NCBI RefSeq assembly: GCF_000011365.1
Contig: NC_004463.1
Span: 1-64,000, forward strand
DNA: 64,000 nt
Origin: Bradyrhizobium diazoefficiens USDA 110
GTDB taxonomy: Bacteria; Pseudomonadota; Alphaproteobacteria; Rhizobiales; Xanthobacteraceae
Reading direction: 5' to 3'
Every line of letters starts with the position of its first letter. The first letter of the stretch is position 1. The position numbers and the translations under genes were made by a program. Under the pieces are notes generated by a model. That model was not told where the DNA came from and searched no databases. It saw only the letters and a list, made by a program, of their open reading frames with translations. This document shows positions 18,497 through 27,290 of the stretch, piece after piece.

Positions 18497-20497
18497 TCAG
18501 ATCGACTTGAGGAACTCGATGATTGCGTTGCGCTCCTCCGGAGACAGCGCAGGGCCAATGACGCCCTCATGCTTCTCGTTCGAGAATTCGTGGCCGGTAT
18601 TGCGATTGGCGGGCCTCGACGTATCGATGATGAAGTAGCCCTTGCTGTCGTAGGTCCTGCCTTCAGGAGCGACCGTCCGTGTCACGATACCGACGCGGAC
18701 AGGATCGAAGCTGGGCTCACCGAGCAGGAAGACTTGTGGGCGCTCCGCAACCGGGCTGAGCAGATCGTAGATCGTCGGCACCGAGCCGTTGTGCAGGAAC
18801 GGCGCAGTCGCCCATACGCCGTTCAGCGGACGCGCCTTATAGCCGAAACCTGCCGCTAGACAGTTCGGCCGATCGCCTTCGATCTCCGCTTGGACCGTCC
18901 CGGTCGACCGAAGCCATTCGTCGATGCCGGATTGGACCACGGCGCCGAGCGCAAGCGCGTAGAGTTGCATCGCATGGTCCGAGAGGTGGATCGTATCCAG
19001 CGTGTTGTCAGCCTTCCGTTGGCAGACATCGATGTCGAGGCCGAGCCCTGGGCTGCTCTGGCCCGCCCTGGCCAGTTCGCTGCCGGCGGTGTCCACGGTG
19101 CGATTGCGCAGCACGTCGCCCTGGGCCGGATCGGTGCCGATATGGCTTTGCTTGATGATCTTGACGTTGAGTACGGATTCCCTCGTCTGCTTCTCCTGCC
19201 CATCGCGACCGCGCCAGCGGATAGGGCCGAAGTTCTTCCAGAACTCCGCGTCCGGGGCCTTGCCGTGCACGATGTCCGGCGTCAGCGCTGGAAGATGGCA
19301 GCCGCTGCAATGTTTGTCGTAGAGTTGGGCTCCCACGGCGGCCTTGGCTTTGTCGATCGCAGGAAAGCTGTCGGGCCAGGCTGGCGCATTCAGTCCGGTG
19401 AAGGCTTTCGCCACCAGCGGCAGGTCCTTTCCAGCGAGCTGTTGTTCGATCCAGTGCAGATTATCGAAGGGGATGCTGCTGGCAAAACGTCCCCCCTTGG
19501 GCGGGGCGGTGAGGTTGAGCTCCGCCGAAACCCCCATCGCCTCGCCGGCATTGCGCACCAATGGCTGCATAATCGAGCCGTCGTACTGCACCCAATCGAA
19601 CCATGACGATGTCCAGATGTGCGGGTAGCTGACAGGGGCGTTGAGGTTGACGTAGTTGCCGTAGCGCTTGGGGTCGAGTGCGAACACCTGGTTGCCGATG
19701 CGATTGAGCGCATCGAGGCGGGTAAACCCTTCCGTGACGTCGATCCCAGCGGGCTGATCGATCAGAGCACCAAGTATTCCATCGAGCTCCTTGGACAGTT
19801 GGACGCGTGTAAGATCGCTGTACTCGGTTCCTAAAACGCGCTTCGCGAACCGCCCGAAGCGACCGTCGAAGAAGGGTAGCTTTGCCGACAAAGCGGTCTG
19901 TGCGAGCGCAGCGCGGAGCGCATTTGTCAATTGACCGAGATCGGTCACGGCGGGGCCGCCTTCAATGACATAGCGCTTCTCTTTGAAGATCAGTTGGCCG
20001 GTATGGCACGCGGCACAGGTCAATCCAACGGCAGTCTCCTTACGCGAAAGTCCGCGGATCGACTGAAACGGCGAATATGCAAAGCCGATCGGCAAACCGT
20101 ACTCATTGTTCTCGCTTTCGGCAGACTCTATGAATCCAAACCGCAGTAAATAGCGGTTGTCAGAAAACCGTTCTCGTTTGAAAAAGGGGATAGCGAAAGG
20201 CGAGTTCAGCGGCGCTTCCAGGGCGAGAAACCATGACAGCGGGATCGGTAAGGTCTGCGTGCCCTGGGCTTTATGATGGAATCGATCGGCGTCTTCGGCG
20301 TTCCAGCCCTGATCGAGCGAAACCTGCTCGCTCGCGGAAACCGGTTCAGGGAGACCAGGCGGCGTCAGAGCTTCGATTGTCGCGCCAAGCTGGGAGCTGG
20401 TCATGACTGCGATCAAAGCAATGACCACGATGATCGCCAGAAGAACAAGAAAGCGTCGCCACCAAAGGCGCCGAATTGCGCTGGTAACTGTCGACAT
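18497..20497 (-). CDS. RoxA-like di-haem c-type cytochrome
   Basis: A 666-residue protein with an N-terminal membrane anchor or uncleaved signal (hydrophobic residues 17-32 after RRLWWRR). It has two c-type haem-binding motifs, CAACH at about residue 161 and CSGCH at about 395. Spacing and size match the RoxA/RoxB rubber-oxygenase and related di-haem peroxidase-like family, which act outside the cytoplasmic membrane. The GLPIGFAYS motif before the first haem and APFLHNGSVPTIYDLL near the C-terminus are typical of this group. RoxA cleaves poly(cis-isoprene), but most homologues have unknown substrates, so I call it RoxA-like only. It is upstream of the P450, and they may act on the same lipid in different compartments. 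Confidence 0.85.
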   Translation of the reverse strand: MSTVTSAIRRLWWRRFLVLLAIIVVIALIAVMTSSQLGATIEALTPPGLPEPVSASEQVSLDQGWNAEDADRFHHKAQGTQTLPIPLSWFLALEAPLNSPFAIPFFKRERFSDNRYLLRFGFIESAESENNEYGLPIGFAYSPFQSIRGLSRKETAVGLTCAACHTGQLIFKEKRYVIEGGPAVTDLGQLTNALRAALAQTALSAKLPFFDGRFGRFAKRVLGTEYSDLTRVQLSKELDGILGALIDQPAGIDVTEGFTRLDALNRIGNQVFALDPKRYGNYVNLNAPVSYPHIWTSSWFDWVQYDGSIMQPLVRNAGEAMGVSAELNLTAPPKGGRFASSIPFDNLHWIEQQLAGKDLPLVAKAFTGLNAPAWPDSFPAIDKAKAAVGAQLYDKHCSGCHLPALTPDIVHGKAPDAEFWKNFGPIRWRGRDGQEKQTRESVLNVKIIKQSHIGTDPAQGDVLRNRTVDTAGSELARAGQSSPGLGLDIDVCQRKADNTLDTIHLSDHAMQLYALALGAVVQSGIDEWLRSTGTVQAEIEGDRPNCLAAGFGYKARPLNGVWATAPFLHNGSVPTIYDLLSPVAERPQVFLLGEPSFDPVRVGIVTRTVAPEGRTYDSKGYFIIDTSRPANRNTGHEFSNEKHEGVIGPALSPEERNAIIEFLKSI

Positions 20498-20937
20498 GGC
20501 TCCCCCGTGTCAGCGAACGGCCTCCAGCAGAGAGCCGTGCAAACAGTAATACTACAACTACATGATCTTGTAGGCTTACCCCTGCTGTTGACGTCCTTGA
20601 GACGCGATCACTATTCTTTCTGACGTCACAATCGGTGGTCTGTGGAATGGGCGAACTTGACCGCATAACAAGAACATCTAGAGCGTTCGGACGAGCTCTT
20701 GTTCGAGCCGCCATCCCATCCTCGCGATCGAATTTGCAGTGACGTTGGGTCCGCTGTGGGAGATCGGGGGGCTGTAATCCGCGGGAACGCGAGCGAACGG
20801 AATTGGCCGGGCGCCTGAGGGCAATAGGCTCGCACTCGGAGATCAGGACTCCGTAGGGCGCAATGACCATGAGCATACATCCGGCCACGCCGATCACGAT
20901 GATGCAGACGGCGAATTCGAGCCAAGCAACGCGGCTA
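20498..20937. other. Intergenic stretch upstream of the di-haem cytochrome
   Basis: About 440 bases with no supportable gene. It should contain the promoter for the minus-strand cytochrome gene, but no consensus element is clear. Confidence 0.35.
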
Positions 20938-21265
20938 CCATTTAACGGCTTCGTTTGGCAAGCACGATGACGGCGCGGCTGACCTGAATTAGCAGCATCG
21001 GCGTCAGGCTGTAGCCCGCGACAATGCTCCACATCGTGAGCGTCGGTGGCAGACGTGGAAGACCTCTGTCATCGGCGGCCAGTAGAGAGGGACTGCGAGC
21101 AGAGGGCCGTACAGGCCGAGCGCAGCCAGACCCATGGATTGCGCGTGAACTCGTTGAAAACGGTACCGGAGCGGCTGCTGCGCATGGCGACGACGCGCCA
21201 GAGTTGTGCGAATGCGACGGCGAGGAATGTGGTGGTGACTATGGCCTCGCCCGTCCAGCCGGGCC
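20938..21265 (-). pseudogene. Cation P-type ATPase, C-terminal membrane-domain fragment
   Basis: Minus-strand frames give, in order, VTTTFLAVAFAQLWRVVAMR, NEFTRNPWVW, then after a shift ALGLYGPLLAVPLYWPPM, and after another shift LTMWSIVAGYSLTPMLLIQV ending at a TAA. This series of transmembrane helices is characteristic of the last membrane segments of HAD-type cation-transporting P-type ATPases (NxxTRNPWVW motif). The catalytic domain is absent and there are at least two frameshifts. Confidence 0.7.
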
Positions 21266-21905
21266 GAAACCGCCAGTGTCCCCGCGGTTCTCGCGCTTAC
21301 GAAGGAAGGCCTCATATCCCTCCGGGTCAACCTCCTTCAGGCGGTTCAGCGCGCGCTTAGCTTCCAGATCGGCGGACTTGCTATGACGCTGTTTGATCTT
21401 TTTACTTTTGCTTCCATCTCTGCGAGCTGTCCCGTTGCTGTTGGTACACTCTCGGGTATTGTCTCGAGCTTCGCGCTTGGTCGCGTCTCTTCGAGGCCTT
21501 CGACGCACCGATTGGGATGACGAGATGCTGCGGCTCGAATTGAACGACCTTCTCGAAGGTGGGTTTGAGCCGCTCGACGATCTGCACGAGGCCGTCCAGG
21601 CGCTGCTCGACCATCCGCGGCGGCGGCGGCGGCGGCTCCGGCGGCCTGCTGCCCGCAGGGCTGATCCAAGCGACCAAGTTTGCATCGTCGCTGTTGAAAT
21701 GGTTGAAGTCGAGTCGACGTCAGCATCGTCACCTCCGGAGACGTCGGCGTCGCGGCACCGGAAGCTCTGGCAGTATTCCGAGAACGGCACGATCCCCGGC
21801 ACCGACGACACCTAGCAAGGGATCGACTGCATGGCCCATCCTTCCGCGCAAACGCTCGGGTACCCACGCTAGTAGCCGTGTGCGAGCAGTAACGCCGTCG
21901 TGGTC
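21266..21905. other. 640 bp without a recognised gene
   Basis: Overlapping frames on both strands are dominated by runs of Arg, Pro or Ser from a GGCGGCGGC-type tract near 21615. One minus-strand frame ends with LNRLKEVDPEGYEAFLRKRE, which looks like genuine protein, but no family could be named and it has no clear start. It lies immediately left of the IS630 insertion. Confidence 0.35.
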
Positions 21906-21907
21906 TA

Positions 21908-23092
21908 GTCATCTGGAACGGAAGTTCGTGACATTAGTTGATCGCTCGGATCTCTAGAGAGGAGAGCGCTCGTGGCGAATGCAGGTGTGAAAGGCCGGCC
22001 GATCGCGCCGTTGGTGCTGAGTTCGCAGGAGCGGGCGTACTTGGAGAGGCAAGTTCGTCGTCATCGTGTAGCCCGATCGCTATCTGAGCGATGCCGCGCG
22101 ATCCTGCGGTGTGCAGTTGGTCTGCCAAGCAAGTCTGTGGCTGCCGAACTTGGCATCCATGAACACACCGTCGGCAAGTGGCGCCGCCGATTCTTGAAGG
22201 ATCGTTGTGATGGCCTGCTTGACGAAGCCCGCCCGGGCCGCCCTCGAACCATCGACGATGATCAGGTTGCCGAGGTAATCGAGCGGACATTGCGTACGAC
22301 GCCGCCCGACGCAACGCACTGGTCGATCCGCTCGATGGCTGCGGATACTGGCTTTTCTCACACCACGATCCGCCGAATGTGGACGGCGTTCGGCTTGCAG
22401 CCGCACCGCAGCCAGACATTTAAACTATCGAGCGATCCGCTATTCGTCGATAAGGTGCGCGATATTGTCGGGCTTTATCTGTCGCCGCCTAACCGAGCCG
22501 TTGTCCTCAGTGTCGATGAGAAAAGCCAGATCCAGGCACTCGATCGCGAGCAGCCGGTCTTGCCGATGATGCCTGGGGTGCCGGAACGTCGCACGCATAG
22601 CTATGTGCGGCATGGTACGACCACGCTGTTTGCCGCGCTCGATGTCGCTTCCGGCTTCGTCATTGGCAAATGCTACAAGCGCCATCGGGCGCTCGAGTTC
22701 TTGAAGTTTCTCAAAGAGATCGACGCTCAAATCCCTGAGGGGCTCGCTGTCCATATCGTCATGGACAACTACGCTACCCACAAGACCCCCAAGATTAAAG
22801 CGTGGCTCGCTCGCCGGCCGCACTATCATGTCCACTTCACGCCGACTTCCGCGTCGTGGATCAATCAGATCGAGCGCTGGTTCGCTGAACTCACCAGAAA
22901 GCAGATCCGGCGAGGTGTTCACACCTCCGTCAGGCAGCTCGAAGCCGACATCCGTACCTTCATCGAATTGCACAACAACAACCCGAAGCCCTTCAAATGG
23001 ACCAAGTCCGCAGACCAGATCTTGGCTTCCGTCAAACGCTTTTGCCACAAAGCCCAGCAGACTCTATGTGGCGAACTTTAGATTCATGTGAC
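21908..23092 (+). mobile_element. IS630-family insertion sequence with TA target duplication
   Basis: A 1185 bp element beginning GTCA and ending TGAC, flanked on both sides by TA (21906-21907 and 23093-23094), the target preference and duplication of IS630/Tc1-mariner elements. The inverted ends match imperfectly: CTAGTCA...AAGTTCG...ACAT on the left against the complement of ATGT...CGAACTTT...TGACTAG on the right. It encodes one complete transposase and looks recently intact. Confidence 0.88.
21972..23081 (+). CDS. IS630-family transposase
   Basis: A 369-residue single-frame transposase. It has an N-terminal helix-turn-helix region (RSLSERCRAILRCAVG, SVAAELGIHEHTVGKWRRR) and a second winged-helix segment (DATHWSIRSMAADTGFSHTT). 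The DDE catalytic core has Asp in VVLSVDEKSQIQALDR, Asp in HIVMDNYATHKTPKI, and Glu in SWINQIERWFAELTRK. All three acidic residues are present. GAGAGGAG precedes the start at a normal distance. It is the only gene of the element. Confidence 0.95.
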   Translation: MANAGVKGRPIAPLVLSSQERAYLERQVRRHRVARSLSERCRAILRCAVGLPSKSVAAELGIHEHTVGKWRRRFLKDRCDGLLDEARPGRPRTIDDDQVAEVIERTLRTTPPDATHWSIRSMAADTGFSHTTIRRMWTAFGLQPHRSQTFKLSSDPLFVDKVRDIVGLYLSPPNRAVVLSVDEKSQIQALDREQPVLPMMPGVPERRTHSYVRHGTTTLFAALDVASGFVIGKCYKRHRALEFLKFLKEIDAQIPEGLAVHIVMDNYATHKTPKIKAWLARRPHYHVHFTPTSASWINQIERWFAELTRKQIRRGVHTSVRQLEADIRTFIELHNNNPKPFKWTKSADQILASVKRFCHKAQQTLCGEL

Positions 23093-23384
23093 TAGCTGCT
23101 GTTGTTAGTTGGTAAACTCACCGCCGTTTGTCGTGCTGGTGATTGCAACGCCGTTAACGCATGTTGTCAACAGCCGTTAACGTAAGCGGATCAACTTTCC
23201 GGACACGATGCAACCGCAGGCATAAATACACGTTCGTCTGCCTATTTTATAAGGCAGGCCGATCGTCGCAGCCAAAAACCTTTCCGAACATCGAATAGCG
23301 GCGAACAAGCGTAAACATCGACACGCACTGCTTTTGGCGACAATCAAAACGACCATCGACTCGTGCTCGTGACGATGACGAACG

Positions 23385-23550
23385 ATGGTCAATCAAGCCA
23401 CATCGGCATGGGATTCTGAGGAGGTGTCGCTTCTGCAATGCATGTGGAGCGCGGGCCACTCGGTGTCTGCGAGGGGTGGCGATGCGTATCTCGCAACGCC
23501 ATCATCGGCAAGGTCAAGCGCATGAGAGCTCGCCGAGGCCAAGCAACGCA
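23385..23550 (+). pseudogene. GcrA-like cell-cycle regulator remnant
   Basis: The ATG at 23385 begins MVNQATSAWDSEEVSLLQCM followed by WSAGHSVS, matching the GcrA N-terminus pattern (W-x-x-E-x-V-x-L-L...W..G.S). A frame change inside the HTH then gives SRNAIIGKVKRMRARRG, the diagnostic GcrA VSRNAVIGKVHR element. GcrA is a sigma70-cofactor regulator in alpha-proteobacteria; phage and islands often carry homologues. The coding frame is broken and the C-terminal part is not found. Confidence 0.6.
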
Positions 23551-23554
23551 ACAG

Positions 23555-23740
23555 GGACAAACGACGGCAAAGTCAGCAGCAGTCGCTATCGACTTTGATC
23601 CGGCGCTCGTGCAGGAGATGCTCGCCAAGATCGATGGCTATCACGCCGATCTCGCATCCGAACGCGGTTCGTCGATGGCGCGGTGTCGCAACATCCGCGA
23701 TGTCGATCAGCAACGTCTACAAGGAAGTCAAAGCGCGGAG
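23555..23740 (+). pseudogene. Fragment of a small coiled protein (GapR/DUF2312-like?)
   Basis: The frame IDFDPALVQEMLAKIDGYHA and LASERGSSMARCRNIR, then after one base shift ISNVYKEVKARS, looks like the start of a small helical phage-type protein of the GapR/DUF2312-like kind. It is cut at about 23740, where an IstB fragment on the opposite strand begins. The family is uncertain. Confidence 0.35.
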
Positions 23741-23995
23741 CTCATCGGCAACCCAACCATCGGCCGTCGCCCCGCGCGAGGGCAAGCGCCTCGAACAGCC
23801 GCGGCAGCCGCTGACAGAGCACGGAGCGGTTGTCGCGGCAGGCCTTGTGGCCCAAGGCGCAAGCAATCCAGCTCTTGCAGACGCCGGTCGGGCCGATGAT
23901 GAGCAGGTTCTGATGCCGGTCGATCCACTCGCCGGCGACGAGCTTTTGGAACAGCGGCTTGTCGAGCCCGCGCGGCGCCTTCATGTCGATAGTCG
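23741..23995 (-). pseudogene. IstB fragment of a second IS21-type element
   Basis: The frame RGLDKPLFQKLVAGEWIDRH, NLLIIGPTGVCKSWIACALG and RLPRLFEALALARGDGR matches the P-loop region of IstB helper ATPases of a different subgroup from the one at 11-13 kb. The Walker A reads GPTGVCKS instead of GPTGVGKS, a Gly-to-Cys change. Neither start nor C-terminus is present. Confidence 0.75.
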
Positions 23996-24117
23996 ATCCA
24001 GTCCCAATTGATCTTGCCGGCGTGCTGAACCAGTTCGTGCTCCATGTTGATGACCTGCTTGAGCCTGGCCCGGAACAGATCACCTTCGTCCGTCGCCTTC
24101 GGCTTCTTCGGTCGCAT
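23996..24117 (-). pseudogene. IS5-type transposase N-terminal fragment
   Basis: MRPKKPKATDEGDLFRARLK, QVINMEHELVQHAGKI and NWDWID match the first 45 residues of one IS5-group transposase (RPKK...DLFRARLDQIINxxHELVxLAGKIDWDWID). It is joined directly to the IstB fragment downstream, so the two remnants were fused by deletion or insertion. Confidence 0.7.
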
Positions 24118-24299
24118 CGGCTCCTCCCGATACGAGCGCCGAATCATGCCGTGCGATTCGAGGGAATCTCAAACTGCAAATTGCAGGTTCCGAGCTACCG
24201 CACTGTCAAAGCCTGCAATCACAAAATCGCCGCAGCCGAAAAACAACGACTCCAGATCAGCCCCTTACCTGTTCTTCACGGACGACTAAGGAGGCACGG

Positions 24300-24520
24300 A
24301 TGAATCGATCCATGAGTCAAAAACCAGGCGCACGCTTTACCGAGAAGCAGGGCCATTATCTGGCGTTCATCTATACCTATTCGCACATGTCCGGACGGCC
24401 ACCCGCCGAATCCTGCATCCCCAGAAGCATCGAAGTCCTTGTGCCGCCAGAAAACTTGCCTATCCTAAGCTGGCCGGTATCACACCATCAAGATCACTGT
24501 GACGAGCCACTAGCTAGTTT
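24300..24520 (+). pseudogene. LexA-like winged-helix protein with internal deletion
   Basis: The frame begins MNRSMSQKPGARFTEKQGHY and LAFIYTYSHMSGRPPAE, the first helices of a small LexA/MarR-like DNA-binding protein. It then jumps to RSIEVLVPPENLPILSW, its C-terminal end. The recognition-helix section expected between these (about 30 residues) is missing. The reading frame continues to 24725, but the sequence after about 24500 is not protein-like. Confidence 0.5.
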
Positions 24521-24725
24521 CGCCCTCACCTCGTGGCAAGAGGTTAATCGGATGCGTGTGGCGAGAATAACATCAAGCCGAAAGAACACCGAATTCCAGA
24601 GTACGCCTAAAGGTTGCCTGGAAGATCGGCGCGAACGTTTGATCCGCGCCTTGGCGAGTCCGAGCCGTCACGGCGCAGGACAGCGCTTCTCTATCCGAGC
24701 GAAGCCGCAGCGTCCGCTGCCTTAA

Positions 24726-26486
24726 TCACCTCAGGTGATATTTATTGAGTAGTTCGCCAAGCTCAGTCGCTTCAATCTTTTTTAGAATGAGCTCGCGCAG
24801 GAACGCAGGTCCCGGGATCTCAATTTCATTGCCGTCGCGCAGTCTACCCATTGCTGCAAGCAGCTTGCGAATATCATAGGTCGAGTTGAATACCTCGGGC
24901 ACGCCACGTTCAATCTTGAGGAGGATATACACGGCTTCCATCGCGGTCCGAACGGAGTATTCCGTCGTGAAGATACAATCCCGTTCACCCGACTCCGCGA
25001 ACTGGCCGATGAAGGCGAAATTGACCGCATCTTTCGGCACAACATCTGGCCGGTCGCCCGCCTGCCGCGGCATGAAGAAGGAAGTGACGTAGGGCATCAT
25101 CACCGGGACCGTCTTGGCGGCCCCAGCGGCGAGTTCCGGTATACTCGCAACCGGCACACCGAGGTGATAAAGCCATTCTTGCGTGATTTCCTCGCCCGTA
25201 CAATCTTGCATCGGTTTCCTCACGTAGTCGCCGGCTTTATCGACGAATAGCGAATAGACCCAGACGACGACTTGATCGCTGGGCTGGCGCTTGAAATGCG
25301 GCTGGCGATTTGTGGTCCAACTGAGCAACCAGCTCGAATCTTTCACCGTAACGATGCCTCCTGTGACAACCTTGCCGCTGAACGGATCGCGTTTGGCGAT
25401 CTTGCGGATGTATGCTGGAATGCGTTTGTCCAGGGTCGTGATCGTCGCCGATTCCCATTTGCTTGCAGGAATATTGCCGCAAAAGACATTTGGGCGTCCA
25501 AAGGCCGCATCTTTGGCCGCAATACGCCGCCACAGATCCCAGGCGGGCGCCGGTCCTTCGTTGAGCCTGGCGGCCGTGTGATGGTCCCCCATGTCCGAGT
25601 TTTCGGTCAGCGACCCGATCGTCATGAAAACAAGATCGTCGGCGCCAATAATGAGACTGCCCTCAATGCCATTCTCCAGCCAGCGGATGGCTGTGGCTTG
25701 CTTGCGGCCACGCTTTATGTCGAAATCGATATCGGTGACTCCGACCCCGTAGCGAAAGTTGACGCCTTGCGCCAACAGCCATTTGGATAACGGCAGAACG
25801 AGCGATTCATATTGATTGTATTTGGTAAACTTCAGCGTACTGAAATCCGGCAGGCCGCCGATATGGTGGATGAATCGATGCAGATAAAGTTTCATCTCGA
25901 GGGCTGAATGCCATTCTTCAAAGGCGAACATGGTCCGCCAATAGAGCCAGAAATTGCTGTTGAAGAAATCTCTTCCGAACACTTCGTCGATGCGCTTGGT
26001 CTCCATCTGCTTACGAGTGGCAAGAAAAAGGGCAATCAGCTCTTTCTGGGCCTGTTCGCTCAGTGTGAAGAGGCCATCGGTATGGGCATCCTGCCCCTGC
26101 TTCACCGTCGCCCGCCGTAGTGTGTAGTTCGGATCATCCTTGTTCAGCCAGTAAAACTCATCGAGCACGCTGGCGCCTTCAAGTTCGAGCGATGGGATCG
26201 AACGAAACAGATCCCAGAGACACTCGAAATGATCCTCCATCTCTCTACCACCTCGAATCACGAATCCCCTTTCCGGATCCTGACAACCGTCCAACGCGCC
26301 CCCCGGAACCGTCTGTCGTTCGAGGATGGTGATACGGTCGCCACGCAACTGCCCGTCGCGGATCAAGAAGGCCGCGCCGGAGAGCGCAGCCAACCCCGAA
26401 CCAACGAACCATGCTGTCTTGCTATCCACGCCGGCGGGTTTGCGGGGCCGAGCAAAAGCTTCGTAATTTCCACTGGTGTAATACAT
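24726..26486 (-). CDS. ohyA: Oleate hydratase (FAD-dependent fatty-acid double-bond hydratase)
   Basis: A 586-residue protein of the myosin-cross-reactive-antigen/oleate hydratase family (EC 4.2.1.53), which adds water to the C9 double bond of oleic acid to give 10-hydroxystearate. An N-terminal FAD Rossmann motif WFVGSGLAALSGAAFLI starts at about residue 27, followed by ILERQTVPGGALDG, the flavin-contacting loop, and RGGREMEDHFECLWDL, which holds the conserved catalytic-region Glu. Length and the C-terminal ELILKKIEATELGELL tail fit full-length bacterial enzymes. I take the ATG at 26486 (MYYTSGNYEAF); the frame extends to a TTG at 26516. It follows the SDR gene by under 50 bases, so the two form an operon that may turn fatty acids into hydroxy and then oxo acids. 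Confidence 0.93.
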   Translation of the reverse strand: MYYTSGNYEAFARPRKPAGVDSKTAWFVGSGLAALSGAAFLIRDGQLRGDRITILERQTVPGGALDGCQDPERGFVIRGGREMEDHFECLWDLFRSIPSLELEGASVLDEFYWLNKDDPNYTLRRATVKQGQDAHTDGLFTLSEQAQKELIALFLATRKQMETKRIDEVFGRDFFNSNFWLYWRTMFAFEEWHSALEMKLYLHRFIHHIGGLPDFSTLKFTKYNQYESLVLPLSKWLLAQGVNFRYGVGVTDIDFDIKRGRKQATAIRWLENGIEGSLIIGADDLVFMTIGSLTENSDMGDHHTAARLNEGPAPAWDLWRRIAAKDAAFGRPNVFCGNIPASKWESATITTLDKRIPAYIRKIAKRDPFSGKVVTGGIVTVKDSSWLLSWTTNRQPHFKRQPSDQVVVWVYSLFVDKAGDYVRKPMQDCTGEEITQEWLYHLGVPVASIPELAAGAAKTVPVMMPYVTSFFMPRQAGDRPDVVPKDAVNFAFIGQFAESGERDCIFTTEYSVRTAMEAVYILLKIERGVPEVFNSTYDIRKLLAAMGRLRDGNEIEIPGPAFLRELILKKIEATELGELLNKYHLR

Positions 26487-26531
26487 CGCGACATTCGATC
26501 TCGTTTGATGTGACAATCCGTCCGCTGATAG

Positions 26532-27290
26532 TCAGAAGATGTTTTCGACCGCCTGACCCTTCTGCGGGACGCCGATCGTCAGACCGCCATCGACGACGAT
26601 TTCGGAGCCGGTAAGATAAGAGGACTCGTCGCTAAGCAGGAACAAGACTGCCTGTGACACTTCCTGCGGCTCGGCTGGCCGCGCGAGCGGAATTGGAAAA
26701 CTGGAAAGATCGATGTTCTCTGTCATCCGAGTGTTGATGAAGCCCGGATGGATAGAGTTTATGCGAACGCCGGACGCGGCGGCCTCCAAGGCAGCGGACT
26801 TCGTTATGCCCCGCACGCCGAACTTGGAAGCAACATAGGCGTGAAGCCCAGGACTACCCCTCATCCCCTCGACCGACGAGATGTTGACGATCGAGCCTCC
26901 GCCCGCGCGGCGCATCGCAGGTAGGGCAGTCTGCATTCCCAAGAATACACCGGTGAGATTGACAGCCAGGGTCTTCTCCCACTGCTCGAGCGGGAACCGC
27001 TCGATGGGAGCCATACTCGCTATGCCTGCATTGTTGACGAGGCCGTGCACCGCGCCGAACTTGCCCTCCGCAGCCGCAATCGCCTGGCACCATTCCCCTG
27101 GCTGAGCGACGTCTTGACGCACATAGATCGCGGATGGGCCAAGTTCGGCCGCGAAAGTCGCTCCTTCATTGTCAAGAATATCGGTGATCACGACTTTCGC
27201 GCCCTCGGCTACCAGCAGGCGCGCATGAGCGGCCCCCATCCCTTGAGCCCCGCCGGTTACCAAAATGACTTTTTCGCTCACACGTCCCAT
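26532..27290 (-). CDS. Short-chain dehydrogenase/reductase (SDR)
   Basis: 252 residues of a classical SDR. It has the TGGAQGMG NAD(P)-binding glycine motif at about 12-19, NNAG at about 88-91, a catalytic Ser in NISSVEG, Tyr and Lys in HAYVASKFG, and a PGFINT motif after beta-6. The acidic residue after beta-2 (VVITDILD) suggests NAD(H) preference. It resembles hydroxysteroid/glucose dehydrogenases, but substrate cannot be read from sequence. Its position immediately upstream of oleate hydratase suggests oxidation of the 10-hydroxy acid to the 10-oxo acid, which is an inference. Upstream is a 1.2 kb gap, with the acetoacetate-decarboxylase-family gene transcribed away. Confidence 0.9.
   Translation of the reverse strand: MGRVSEKVILVTGGAQGMGAAHARLLVAEGAKVVITDILDNEGATFAAELGPSAIYVRQDVAQPGEWCQAIAAAEGKFGAVHGLVNNAGIASMAPIERFPLEQWEKTLAVNLTGVFLGMQTALPAMRRAGGGSIVNISSVEGMRGSPGLHAYVASKFGVRGITKSAALEAAASGVRINSIHPGFINTRMTENIDLSSFPIPLARPAEPQEVSQAVLFLLSDESSYLTGSEIVVDGGLTIGVPQKGQAVENIF

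Noticed and set aside
24722..24745. ATCACCTCAGGTGAT palindrome at the oleate hydratase 3' end as a terminator
   Set aside because: The arms are inside the last codons and no T-run follows on the minus strand.
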